A stretch of DNA of 64,000 nucleotides, from assembly GCF_000421825.1 (NCBI RefSeq), contig NZ_ATXT01000015.1, positions 124,001 to 188,000 of the forward strand, written 5' to 3'. Source of the DNA: Humibacter albus DSM 18994. Its GTDB lineage: Bacteria; Actinomycetota; Actinomycetes; Actinomycetales; Microbacteriaceae. Of the stretch, positions 1 to 10,002 are shown piece after piece. Under the pieces are notes generated by a model. That model ran no database searches. It was given only the letters and a program-made list of their open reading frames with translations, and had not been told where the DNA came from. The position numbers were made by a program, and so were the translations under genes. The stretch's first letter is position 1; each line of letters begins with the position of its first letter.

Positions 1-530
1 ACGTCCTGCCAGGACTTCGGCTGCCACGGCACCTCGACGCCGGCCTTCTTCAGCAGGTCCTTGTTGTACCAGAGCGCTCGGGTGTCGGTGCCCATCGAGA
101 TGCCGTAGAGCTTGCCGTTCTCACCCTCGCCGGCTTGCTTCGCGTTGTCGGGGAACTTGCTCCAGTCGCTCCAGTCCTTGACGTACGAGTCCAGCGGAGC
201 GAGGTAGCCGGCATCCGCGTCGGACTTGATGAGGAAGGTGTCTTCGTACAGCACGTCCGGCGCCGTGGAGGCCGCCTTGTTCATGAGCGAGAGCTTCGTG
301 TAGTAGTCGTTCTCCGAAGCCTGGATGGGGACGAGCTTGACCGTGTAGCCCTTGTTCTGCGCCTCGAACTGCTTGGCGACGGACTTCATCTGGGTGTCCA
401 TCTGCGTGAAGTTGCCGAACTTCTGGTAGGCGACCTTGATGACCTTGTCGCTTCCCGAACCCGCCGAACAGCCCGACAGAGCCGCTGCGGCGACGGCGCC
501 GATCGCGAGCGCGGAGAGGATCCGTTTCAT
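1..530 (-). CDS. Extracellular sugar-binding lipoprotein of an ABC importer (5' part only)
   Basis: The gene runs off the left edge, so only about 176 N-terminal residues are visible. The start MKRILSALAIG is followed by a lipobox, LSGCS, so the protein should be a lipid-anchored substrate-binding protein. The mature part (KVAYQKFGNF, later VPIQASENDYYTKLSLMNK, then LYEDTFLIKSDA and GTDTRALWYNKDLL) reads as a family 1 solute-binding protein of a carbohydrate ABC importer. An AAGGAG ribosome binding site sits 5-6 bases before the ATG. The permease genes are expected beyond the window edge. A ROK regulator lies 135 bp upstream on the same strand, with a perfect palindrome between them, which suggests sugar-responsive control. 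The substrate cannot be read from this fragment; uptake of sugars released by the glycosidase island is possible but unproven. Confidence 0.88.
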   Translation of the reverse strand, partial: MKRILSALAIGAVAAAALSGCSAGSGSDKVIKVAYQKFGNFTQMDTQMKSVAKQFEAQNKGYTVKLVPIQASENDYYTKLSLMNKAASTAPDVLYEDTFLIKSDADAGYLAPLDSYVKDWSDWSKFPDNAKQAGEGENGKLYGISMGTDTRALWYNKDLLKKAGVEVPWQPKSWQD

Positions 531-630
531 GATGCTCCTTTGCCTCATGGTGCATGGATGCCGGGTGCTCGGTGATCCTCGACGAGGCTCGCGTCGTGCC
601 TCGAACGGGTGCCGACCCGGACTGCATTAC

Positions 631-647
631 TAAATCATTTTGATTTA
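631..647. promoter_or_regulatory. Palindromic operator candidate upstream of the sugar ABC gene
   Basis: TAAATCA-TTT-TGATTTA is a perfect inverted repeat with 7-base arms and a 3-base spacer. It is a distinctly AT-rich patch in GC-rich DNA. It lies between the ROK gene stop and the binding-protein start, about 100 bp before the latter. A ROK-family binding site is the simplest reading, but the regulator is inferred only from proximity. Confidence 0.55.
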
Positions 648-665
648 TCCGCGTCAAGAGATTTC

Positions 666-1889
666 TCAGCGGCGGATGAGCAGGCCGGCGGGCCGCGGCG
701 AGAGCGCGTGATCCAGCACGAGGCAGGCGGCGCCGATCGCCGCCACGTCGTCGCCGATCGCCGACTCGCCGAACACGATCTCGTGGGGCATCACCATGAG
801 CGGCGATTCGTTCACGGCCGGCGGCACCCGCCTCAGCACCACGTCGCGCACAGGCGGGAAGAACGGACCGCCGAACACCACGCGATCCACGTCGAGAGCG
901 TTCACCAGCGACACCAGCGAGACGGCGATGTCGTCGGCGACACCGTCGAGCAGAGATGCCGCGCGCTCGTCGTGTGCCGCGGCATCCGTGATCACGGGGA
1001 AAGCTGCGCGCACGTCGGCCGTCGTCATCGCCGCGGCGTCGCCGCGCAGCACCCCGGCAGCGATCGCGTCCGCCACCACATGACGCGGCAGCACCGCGTC
1101 GCCGAGGCGCCAGCGGTGATGCTCCGGCCGCGCGGGCCCACCACCCACGACGAGCCCGCCGACATCGCCCGCGTTGTTCGAGGCGCCGCGGATCACCTCC
1201 CCGTTCATGACGAGCCCGAGACCCACGCCGGTGCCGTAGTAGAAGAAGATCATGTCGCTGCGCTCGCCCGCGGTGTCCATCCAGAGTTCGGCGACGGCGG
1301 CGGCGGTGACGTCCTTCTCCAGCAGCACGGGCATGCCGAGTCGCCGTGCGAGTTCGTCGCGCACCGGCACGTTGCGCCAGCCGGGCAGAAGCGGCGGGTC
1401 GAGCACCACGCCCGCCTCGACGTCGACAGGACCGGGAGCTGCGATGCCGACACCCATGATGCGCGAGGAGTCGACGCCGACGGAGGAGACGAGCGCGGAA
1501 GCGACCTTCACGATGCGCTGCAGCGTCTTCGGAGCCGTCGCCGAAGGCGGCGTCGGGATGGCTCGATCGGCGACGACGGACCCGGCGAGGTCGAGCAGCA
1601 CCACGGTGATCACGGACGGGTCGAGGTGCACGCCGAGGGCGAGACGGCCGCGCGGCTGCAGTTTGACGATGGTGCGCGGTTTGCCGACCCCGCCCGCGCG
1701 AGTTCCCGCCTCCGCGACCAGCCCGTCGTCGATCAGCCGGCGCACGACGTTCGTGACGGTCTGCGCCGACAGGCCGGTGCTGGCCGCCACCTCCACACGG
1801 CTGACTCCGTCGACGGACCGGCGCACGGCATCCAGGACCACCGCCTGGTTGTACCCCCCGACGGCCGGAAGGTTCGTGCCCGCCCGCAT
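666..1889 (-). CDS. ROK-family transcriptional regulator
   Basis: This 407-residue protein has an N-terminal winged helix-turn-helix (about residues 10-65, including VAASTGLSAQTVTNVVRRL) followed by a ROK sugar-kinase-like fold (about 80-390, with GVHLDPSVITVVLLDLAG and GVGIAAPGPVDVEAG). This is the NagC/XylR layout. The usual ROK zinc motif (CxCGxxGCxE) is absent: the corresponding stretch reads PARPEHHRWRLGDA without cysteines, and the AGE-x-GH motif is AGDVGG. It is therefore a non-kinase regulator, probably sensing a sugar or sugar phosphate with a remodelled site. It lies upstream of and co-oriented with the sugar-binding lipoprotein gene, which it probably controls. Confidence 0.87.
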   Translation of the reverse strand: MRAGTNLPAVGGYNQAVVLDAVRRSVDGVSRVEVAASTGLSAQTVTNVVRRLIDDGLVAEAGTRAGGVGKPRTIVKLQPRGRLALGVHLDPSVITVVLLDLAGSVVADRAIPTPPSATAPKTLQRIVKVASALVSSVGVDSSRIMGVGIAAPGPVDVEAGVVLDPPLLPGWRNVPVRDELARRLGMPVLLEKDVTAAAVAELWMDTAGERSDMIFFYYGTGVGLGLVMNGEVIRGASNNAGDVGGLVVGGGPARPEHHRWRLGDAVLPRHVVADAIAAGVLRGDAAAMTTADVRAAFPVITDAAAHDERAASLLDGVADDIAVSLVSLVNALDVDRVVFGGPFFPPVRDVVLRRVPPAVNESPLMVMPHEIVFGESAIGDDVAAIGAACLVLDHALSPRPAGLLIRR

Positions 1890-2023
1890 CGGCCCATCCT
1901 CACTGCCACCCGGACGACGACGGCGTCGCCGGTCTGCACGAGACTATCGCCTCGCCGAACAGGTCACCCGGTGGTCGATCGCTTTTCGGCCCCATCGCCA
2001 CCGTCGGGTATCGTGAGAGGCGA

Positions 2024-2048
2024 CAATTTATCTCGACGTCAAGATTAT
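2024..2048 (+). promoter_or_regulatory. Upstream motif of icd shared with sucC
   Basis: A 25-base element starts CAATTTATCTCGACGTC, with an inverted-repeat-like core TCTCGACGTCAAGA at 2031-2044. It ends 31 bases before the icd ATG. Nineteen of its 25 bases recur upstream of sucC (53840-53864, minus strand), including the first 12 without a mismatch. A shared regulator of TCA-cycle genes, or a shared promoter element, is inferred. The cognate protein is not identifiable here. Confidence 0.55.
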
Positions 2049-2079
2049 TTCGCCGATTCTTCCCGCCGATTGGAGCGAG

Positions 2080-4281
<2,202 letters not shown>

Positions 4282-4299
4282 CGCACCCGACCCGATGGC

Positions 4300-4337
4300 G
4301 AGGGCACGGGCATCCCACGACGGATGCCCGTGCCCTC
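4300..4337 (+). terminator. Rho-independent terminator after icd
   Basis: A perfect 16-bp stem (4300-4315 with 4322-4337) encloses a 6-base loop, followed by TTCTCG. It starts 18 bases after the icd stop codon. The following run of T is short, as is common in high-GC actinobacteria. Confidence 0.85.
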
Positions 4338-4432
4338 TTCTCGTGGTGCGAGACCGCGCTCGACCCAGGCCCTCGGCGAACGCATGAGGGGCTCAGTGGA
4401 CCACCGGCGAGGCCGTCGGATACGCTGAGGGC

Positions 4433-4882
4433 ATGGCTGAGCTGCGACTCGAGGAACTGTCTGCGTCCAACATCTCCGCGGCGAACGCGCTCACACTCAA
4501 GCCCGGTCAGGAACAGTTCATCACCCCGGTCTCGTACTCGGCGGCCGCCGCGGTGAACGATCCGAACATGACGTGGCAGCGGGTCGTGATCGACGGCGAT
4601 GAGGTCGTCGCCTTCATCATGGGAAGCTTCGACCCGCACGCCGACGACGAGTTCCGCTCCATTCTGTGGCGCATCAATGTCGACGCCTCCGACCAGGGGC
4701 GCGGCATCGGCCGGTTCGCCGTCGACGCTCTCGCCGACGAGGCCCGCCGACGCGGCATCGACAAGCTCTTCGTCATCTGGGAGACCGGCGAGCTCGGCCC
4801 CGAGAGCTTCTTCTTGCGCACCGGCTTCACCCCGGTCGGCGAGACGCAGTACGGCGAGACCATCGGCTCGATGGACCTCTGA
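4433..4882 (+). CDS. GNAT-family N-acetyltransferase
   Basis: A 149-residue protein with the GNAT fold. The acetyl-CoA-binding motif A is seen as WRINVDASDQGRGIGRFAVD (Q/RxxGxG/A form, about residues 79-98), and the C-terminal strand-helix part includes FFLRTGFTPVGE. GNAT enzymes move an acetyl group from acetyl-CoA to an amine. The closest general resemblance is to spermidine/aminoglycoside-type acetyltransferases of the diamine N-acetyltransferase group, but the substrate cannot be assigned. The ATG at 4433 sits 42 bases before the next gene's start region boundary, so it may be co-transcribed with the alkyltransferase-like gene. Confidence 0.9.
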   Translation: MAELRLEELSASNISAANALTLKPGQEQFITPVSYSAAAAVNDPNMTWQRVVIDGDEVVAFIMGSFDPHADDEFRSILWRINVDASDQGRGIGRFAVDALADEARRRGIDKLFVIWETGELGPESFFLRTGFTPVGETQYGETIGSMDL

Positions 4883-4924
4883 GGCGTCATCCCCTCCCGT
4901 CGCCGACACGAGTCGTTCCCAGCC

Positions 4925-5272
4925 ATGCCCGACCCTGGCGAGTCATTCGTCGAAGCCGTTCTCGAGGTGGTCGGCGACATCCCGCCCGGGCGCGTGATGA
5001 CGTACGGCCAGATCGCCGCAGTGCTCGGGTCTCGCGGCGCTCGCGTCGTCGGCCAGGTGATGGCTCGCTACGGCTCCGACGTGCCGTGGTGGCGCGTCAT
5101 CCGCGCCTCGGGTGAGCCGCCGGCCTGCCACGAGGGAAGGGCGCTGCAGCACTACCTCGAGGAATCCACGCCGCTGAAGGGCATGAGCACCGAGCGAGCG
5201 TCACGCGAGGATGCCGCCGGCAGCTACCGCGTCGACCTCGTGCTCGCCCGCTGGTCGCCCGAGTTCGACTGA
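4925..5272 (+). CDS. Alkyltransferase-like (ATL) DNA repair protein, MGMT family
   Basis: The 115-residue protein is the DNA-binding domain of the O6-alkylguanine-DNA alkyltransferase family, with IPPGRVMTYGQIAAVLGSRG and ARVVGQVMA. The alkyl-acceptor motif PCHR of true transferases is replaced by PWWRVI (about residues 55-60), so the reactive cysteine is missing. Such ATL proteins bind O6-alkylguanine lesions and hand them to nucleotide excision repair instead of removing the alkyl group. Its 3' end overlaps the convergent chloride channel gene by 49 bases. Confidence 0.9.
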   Translation: MPDPGESFVEAVLEVVGDIPPGRVMTYGQIAAVLGSRGARVVGQVMARYGSDVPWWRVIRASGEPPACHEGRALQHYLEESTPLKGMSTERASREDAAGSYRVDLVLARWSPEFD

Positions 5273-7020
5273 CCCGGTCGCCCGGCGAGCCGGGAGACGC
5301 GGCGCGCACTCGCAGCGTTCGCCCGTGTGCCGGAGCCTCGACGGCTCGCCCGCTTCGCCACCGACGTCTGTGCCGACGGATCATCGGAACGGAACCGGAG
5401 GGTCCGCGCCCGATGGTGCTCCTCGGTGAGGTCGTGCAGGCGCGGCTGGAGCAGATCGGCGATCCCGACCCGGCCGACCACGACACCTTCGGCGTTCACG
5501 ACGTCTGCCTCGGCGCATCCGTTCTCCGCGAACCGATACGCCAGGGCGCGCACGGTCAGCTGCTCCCGCACGGTGAAGCCGTCGCCCGTTCGCACGGCAT
5601 CGCCGGGCGGAATCGGATGCATGACGTCGCGCACGAAGAACGTCTCCAGTGGATCGGTGGAGTACTCGCGGGTGAGGTGAAGTCCGCGACGCGCGATCTT
5701 CTCCGTGAGCACCGATCGTTTCAGCACCAGCACCGAGAGCGCGTAGGCGGCCGTCGCCGACAGCAGGAGCGCCGGCAGCGCGTTCCAGGCGTGCGTGAGC
5801 TCCAGTGTGAACACCGTGCCGGTGAGGGGCGAGCGCATCACGCCGCCGAGCACGGCGGCCAGTCCGCACATGGCCCAGAACCCGGGCATGACCTGCGGCA
5901 GCACGGTGCCCTCGAGCGCGCCGAGGGCACCGCCCACCATGAACATCGGCGCGAGCACGCCGCCCGAGGTGCCAGAGCCGAGCGAGAGCGACCAGATCAG
6001 CGTCTTGACCACGAGGATGCCCAGAATCAGCGACATCGTCGCTCGCCCGGTCAGCAGCTGGTCGATCACGTCGTAGCCGACGCCCAGCGCCTGGGGCACG
6101 ATGAGGCCTCCCGCGCCGATGATGAGGCCGCCGATGGCCGGCCACCACATCCAGTGGATCGGAAGCCGGGTGAAGCCGTCCTCGGCCTTGTAGACCAGCC
6201 ACGTGGCACCGACCGCGAGAAGCCCTCCGGTGAGGCCGACGACGGCCGCGATGCCGCAGATCAGCGGCGACAGGTGCAGGTTCGAGGAATCCACCGGGAA
6301 CACCGGTGCGGTGCCGAGCAGCACGCCGCGCACCATCGTGCCCACGGCGACCGCCGCGACGACCGGCACGAAGCTGCGCGGACGCCATTCGAACAGCAGC
6401 AGCTCCACGGCCAGCAGCACCGCCGCCAGCGGGGAGTTGAACGTGGCGGCCATTCCCGCGGCCGCGCCCGCCACGAGCAGCGTCTTGCGCTCGTCGGCCG
6501 TCAGCTTCAGAAGCTGCGCCAGCAGCGAGCCGAGCGCGCCGCCGGTCATGATGATCGGGCCTTCGGCGCCGAACGGTCCACCGGTGCCGATGCTCACCGC
6601 AGCGGAAATGGGCTTGAGCACCGTCACCTTCGGCGAGACGCGGCTGCCGCCGGTGAGAATCGCCTCGATCGCCTCCGGCATGCCGTGGCCGCGGATCTTC
6701 TCCGAGCCGAACCGGGCCATCAGTCCGACGATCAGGCCGCCGAGCACCGGGGCGAACAGGATGAGCCACCACGGCGCGTGCGCCGCACTCGGGGCGACGA
6801 GGGCGGTGTCGATGCGGCCGAAGAACACGAGGTTCGTGACCAGACCGATCAGCCGGAGCAGCACGAAGGCGGCGAGGCCGGCGAGGGCGCCGATCGGGAG
6901 GGCGAGCGCCGTGATGAGGAGCATGCGGCGATCGACCGCGAAATCCCCGAGGACGAGTCCGCGAGCGCGCACGGCTGTGGAAGCGCCCCCGGAGCCGGGC
7001 GCGTGTTGTTCTTTTCTCAC
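5224..7020 (-). CDS. ClC-family chloride channel or antiporter with C-terminal CBS region
   Basis: A 598-residue polytopic membrane protein. ClC signature segments are visible in order: GHGMPE (residues 111-116, the GxGxP element), GAEGP (151-155, the GKEGP element with K changed to A, keeping the gating glutamate), and GSGTSGGVLAP (the GxFxP element). A cytoplasmic tail carries a CBS-like stretch (FVRDVMHPIPPGDAVRTG through VVGRVGIADLLQPRL). It should carry chloride, alone or in exchange for protons. The GTG start at 7020 overlaps the TGA of the upstream marR gene as GTGA, so the two are translationally coupled. The last 40 or so residues are low complexity and overlap the convergent ATL gene. 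Confidence 0.93.
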   Translation of the reverse strand: MRKEQHAPGSGGASTAVRARGLVLGDFAVDRRMLLITALALPIGALAGLAAFVLLRLIGLVTNLVFFGRIDTALVAPSAAHAPWWLILFAPVLGGLIVGLMARFGSEKIRGHGMPEAIEAILTGGSRVSPKVTVLKPISAAVSIGTGGPFGAEGPIIMTGGALGSLLAQLLKLTADERKTLLVAGAAAGMAATFNSPLAAVLLAVELLLFEWRPRSFVPVVAAVAVGTMVRGVLLGTAPVFPVDSSNLHLSPLICGIAAVVGLTGGLLAVGATWLVYKAEDGFTRLPIHWMWWPAIGGLIIGAGGLIVPQALGVGYDVIDQLLTGRATMSLILGILVVKTLIWSLSLGSGTSGGVLAPMFMVGGALGALEGTVLPQVMPGFWAMCGLAAVLGGVMRSPLTGTVFTLELTHAWNALPALLLSATAAYALSVLVLKRSVLTEKIARRGLHLTREYSTDPLETFFVRDVMHPIPPGDAVRTGDGFTVREQLTVRALAYRFAENGCAEADVVNAEGVVVGRVGIADLLQPRLHDLTEEHHRARTLRFRSDDPSAQTSVAKRASRRGSGTRANAASARRVSRLAGRPGQSNSGDQRASTRSTR

Positions 7021-7574
7021 AGCGGCAGCCACCCCAGGTGAGAGTGCTCCGGGCGGCTGGCGGCCGCCAGGTGGAACGTCGTCAACGCGCGGGCCGTCAC
7101 GGCCCTGTCGCCCGGCTCCATCGAGTGCAGGATGCGCGCCAGTTCGACGTGGCGCCACGACAGCACCTCGCGCACCGTCTCGACGCCGTGCGGGGTCAGC
7201 GCCAGCGCCACGATCGAGCGCTTCTCGGCGTCGCGTTCGCGGCTCACGTGCCCGGATGTCACGAGCCGGTCCGCCATGCGCGTCACCGACGACGGCGAGA
7301 CGCCGAGCTCCCTCGCCAGCTTGGTCGACGGTGTCACGCCCAGGTCGCCGAGCACGAGCATGAGCCGGAACTGGGGCAGGGAGAGGCCGGGAGCCACCAC
7401 TTCGACACTGCGGACGGCCACGTCGATGAGATCCCGCGTCGCCACCTGGAACGCGGCGATCTCGTCGTCGGACGGCGCCGTGCCGCGGTCCGCGCCCGCG
7501 GGCGTGCGGTCGCCGGGCGACGAGAGCCGGAGATCCGGATCGGACGCGTCCGGAGAAGTCGAGGGGTCGTTCAT
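7017..7574 (-). CDS. MarR-family transcriptional regulator
   Basis: About 185 residues with a MarR winged helix-turn-helix: GLSLPQFRLMLVLGDLG, then TKLARELGVSPSSVTRMADR as recognition helix, and the wing SRERDAEKRSIVALALTPHG. It is translated with the downstream ClC gene (GTGA overlap) and probably controls it and itself. The ATG at 7574 (MNDPSTSPD) directly abuts an operator-like inverted repeat and has no ribosome binding site, so the message may be leaderless. A GTG at 7607 in the same frame is the alternative start; it has GGAG only 3-4 bases upstream and would add an unusual cysteine-containing leader. Confidence 0.9.
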   Translation of the reverse strand: MNDPSTSPDASDPDLRLSSPGDRTPAGADRGTAPSDDEIAAFQVATRDLIDVAVRSVEVVAPGLSLPQFRLMLVLGDLGVTPSTKLARELGVSPSSVTRMADRLVTSGHVSRERDAEKRSIVALALTPHGVETVREVLSWRHVELARILHSMEPGDRAVTARALTTFHLAAASRPEHSHLGWLPL

Positions 7575-7603
7575 TTGCACTAGGCAAGTATTGCAGAGTG
7601 CAA
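7575..7603. promoter_or_regulatory. MarR-type operator at the marR start codon
   Basis: TTGCACT (7575-7581) and AGTGCAA (7597-7603) form an inverted repeat, with inner TTGC/GCAA half sites (minus strand ACTTGCCTAGTGCAA). This TTGCxxxxxGCAA pattern is typical of MarR-family operators. It ends at the base before the ATG at 7574, so binding would cover the promoter or transcription start. Autoregulation is inferred. Confidence 0.6.
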
Positions 7604-7678
7604 GCACTTTCTCCGCATCGTGTGACGCCGCAGGTCGACCCGCGTCGGCGATTCAGTTCGCCGCGCTGCGGCCGCCGG

Positions 7679-8761
7679 TCAGCGCCTCGCTGCGGCGTCC
7701 GGCCGGCGCCTGAAGCCGTCGCCCGGCCAGAGACGATGCACGACGTGCGCGGCCATCGACACGGCGACGATGCACCAGACGACGAGCGCGACCCAGATGC
7801 CGGCCGCCCCGATGCCACCGAGGATCGGCAGACGATCGGCCCGGCCGAGGTAGAGGCTGGCGACGCCGTACATGCTCAGAGGGAAGACCATGCCCCAGAG
7901 CGCCGACTCGTAGCGCAGCGGCACCCTCTGTGCCACGTGACGCCACCAGCCGATGCCGACCAGTGCCGGGATGAGCCAGGTCGCGAACGACCACAGCACC
8001 ACGCCGACACCGGCGACCATTCCCCTGCTCGCGGCGACCATCGGCATGTTCGTCATCTCGATCAGCTTCGACGCGGAGAGCACCGAGATCGCAGCCGCGC
8101 CCATGGCCACCCAGTAGTCCGGTCCCAGCTCGCCCGCCGGCATGCCCTGGGTCAGCATGCGCACGACCATGACCACCCCGATCACGCCGTAGAGCACCAC
8201 ACCGATGGACCACGAGAGCACAGCGACGATCGAGAGAAGCTCGGCGAAGACATCCGTCATCGGTTCGAGCGACGCGGCCACCAACGCGACCGACTGGCTC
8301 GCCACCGGCCAGATGAACCAGGTTCCGTTCACGTCTCGCAGAGCGTCGATATGCCACGGATGGGACAGCACCACCCCGCCGGGAATCGCGTACTCGAGAA
8401 CCAACCACGCCGCGAACGCGACGGCGAGCAGAACCGACGGAAGGCCGGTTCCCAGCGCGGGGATGAGCCGCACCGCCAGCACATCGGTGGCGGCCACGAA
8501 GGTGAAGAACGCGAAGCCGGTGCGCACGCGAGTGAAGTCGGCGACGATCTCGCTGCGGAACGCGACCAGCCGCCACACCGTGAGAACCACCAGCGCCGCG
8601 TAGGCCGCGACGGCGATCCAGAGCAGCGACCACGAGATCAGGGCGAGCCCGATCTGTCCGGCACCGACAGAGGCCGTTCCGGTGGCCATCACCACGGCGA
8701 AATACGATGGCGACAGCGTGCGCACCGCTTCGCTCAATCCGTGGCGCTGTTCCTCCAGCAC
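7679..8761 (-). CDS. TDT/SLAC1-family transporter, copy 1
   Basis: A 360-residue membrane protein with about ten hydrophobic helices in the tellurite-resistance/dicarboxylate transporter (TDT, TehA/SLAC1-like) pattern. Family-like segments include PSYFAVVMATGTASVG at the N terminus, NGTWFIWPVASQS in the middle and SALWGMVFPLSMYGVAS near the C terminus. Members move anions such as dicarboxylates, sulfite, malate or chloride; the substrate here is unknown. The start is GTG. A paralogue follows upstream on the same strand (8848-9918), about half identical by eye, so the pair is a tandem duplication that may act as separate or paired proteins. Confidence 0.88.
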   Translation of the reverse strand: MLEEQRHGLSEAVRTLSPSYFAVVMATGTASVGAGQIGLALISWSLLWIAVAAYAALVVLTVWRLVAFRSEIVADFTRVRTGFAFFTFVAATDVLAVRLIPALGTGLPSVLLAVAFAAWLVLEYAIPGGVVLSHPWHIDALRDVNGTWFIWPVASQSVALVAASLEPMTDVFAELLSIVAVLSWSIGVVLYGVIGVVMVVRMLTQGMPAGELGPDYWVAMGAAAISVLSASKLIEMTNMPMVAASRGMVAGVGVVLWSFATWLIPALVGIGWWRHVAQRVPLRYESALWGMVFPLSMYGVASLYLGRADRLPILGGIGAAGIWVALVVWCIVAVSMAAHVVHRLWPGDGFRRRPDAAARR

Positions 8762-8847
8762 AGTCCCAGCCTAGTGAGGGGCGCATGCCGGGCCCCGGCC
8801 CGCCAGAGCCGCTTGCGCCGTCGGCCGGAGCGTACCGGCCGTAGCTC

Positions 8848-9918
8848 TCAGAGTCCGCGCGCCCCGGTCAGTCTGCGCACGATGCGGACGAGCAGCGCTA
8901 CCGCGACCACGACCCAGGCAGCAAGCGCTACCCACACGGCGACGGCGCCGATGTTCGCGATGATCGGCAGGCCGTCGGCCGCGCCGAGGCTCATGCTCGC
9001 CACCGAGTACATGCCGAGCGGGAAGACGATGCTCCACAGGGCCGGTTCATAGCGCAACGGGACCCGGTGCACGACGTGCCGCCACCAACCGGCCGCGATC
9101 AGCGCCGGGATCAGCCAGCTCGCGAACGACCAGAAGACCACGGCCGCTCCGGCGATGAGTCCGTGCGCGGCGCCGACGACGGGCATGTCCTCGACCTTCT
9201 GAATGCGGGACCCGACGAGCACGGTGATGGCCGCGGCGCCCATCGTGATCCAGTACGGCGCGCCGAACTCGGCGGGCGTGATGCCGCGGATCAGCACACG
9301 GATCACCACGACGACACCGATCGCTCCGTACAGCACCACCCCGATCGACCAGGCGAGCACGGCGATGATGGCGAGCGCCTCCGAGAATCGCCCGGACTCG
9401 GCCTCCAGCTCGGAGGCGACGACAGCGATCGACTGGCTGGCGACGGCCCACACGAACCAGGTGCCGTTCACGCCAAGGAGCACGTTTCCGTCATGGGAGC
9501 CATCGAGCACGACGCGCCACGGGATGGCATACCCCATCACGAGCCACACGCACACCGCGACGACGAAAAGCGTGATCGGCACCGCGGCATCCACGTCTCC
9601 GATCAGACGCGCGGCCAGCACATCGGTGCCGGCGACGAACGTGAAGAACGCGAAGCCGTTGGCCGGGCTGCCGACGTCGGCGATGAAGTCCCGGGGGTAG
9701 GCGATGAGGCGCCAGATGCTCAGAACGAGGAGCACGAGGTACCCGGCCACGGCGACCCAGAGCAGCACGGCGGAGATGACGTGCTGACCCGCGGCGCCGA
9801 TGCCGATGGAGACGATGCCCGTGGCCATGACGAACGCGAAGTACGCGGGCGGAAGCGTGCGGACACTTTCGCGGACCCTGTCCGCGACGGTGTCCACCAC
9901 AGTGTCCGCCACGCGCAC
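8848..9918 (-). CDS. TDT/SLAC1-family transporter, copy 2
   Basis: A 356-residue paralogue of the neighbouring gene, with matching blocks (PPAYFAFVMATGIVSIG, NGTWFVWAVASQSIAVV, PALWSIVFPLGMYSVAS). The ten-helix TDT fold is evident from the alternating hydrophobic segments. It is co-oriented with copy 1, with an 86-bp gap, and could form one transcript with it. The start is GTG; a second in-frame GTG two codons later is also possible. The transported anion cannot be told from sequence alone; proximity to a chloride channel gene is suggestive of anion handling but not proof. Confidence 0.88.
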   Translation of the reverse strand: MRVADTVVDTVADRVRESVRTLPPAYFAFVMATGIVSIGIGAAGQHVISAVLLWVAVAGYLVLLVLSIWRLIAYPRDFIADVGSPANGFAFFTFVAGTDVLAARLIGDVDAAVPITLFVVAVCVWLVMGYAIPWRVVLDGSHDGNVLLGVNGTWFVWAVASQSIAVVASELEAESGRFSEALAIIAVLAWSIGVVLYGAIGVVVVIRVLIRGITPAEFGAPYWITMGAAAITVLVGSRIQKVEDMPVVGAAHGLIAGAAVVFWSFASWLIPALIAAGWWRHVVHRVPLRYEPALWSIVFPLGMYSVASMSLGAADGLPIIANIGAVAVWVALAAWVVVAVALLVRIVRRLTGARGL

Positions 9919-10002
9919 AGGCTAGCCCGCGGCTGAGCGATCACCGTGACGCCGGGCCGGGTCCCGGGAGGTAGCCGCCACGACGGATGCTCGGACGCGA
10001 GG

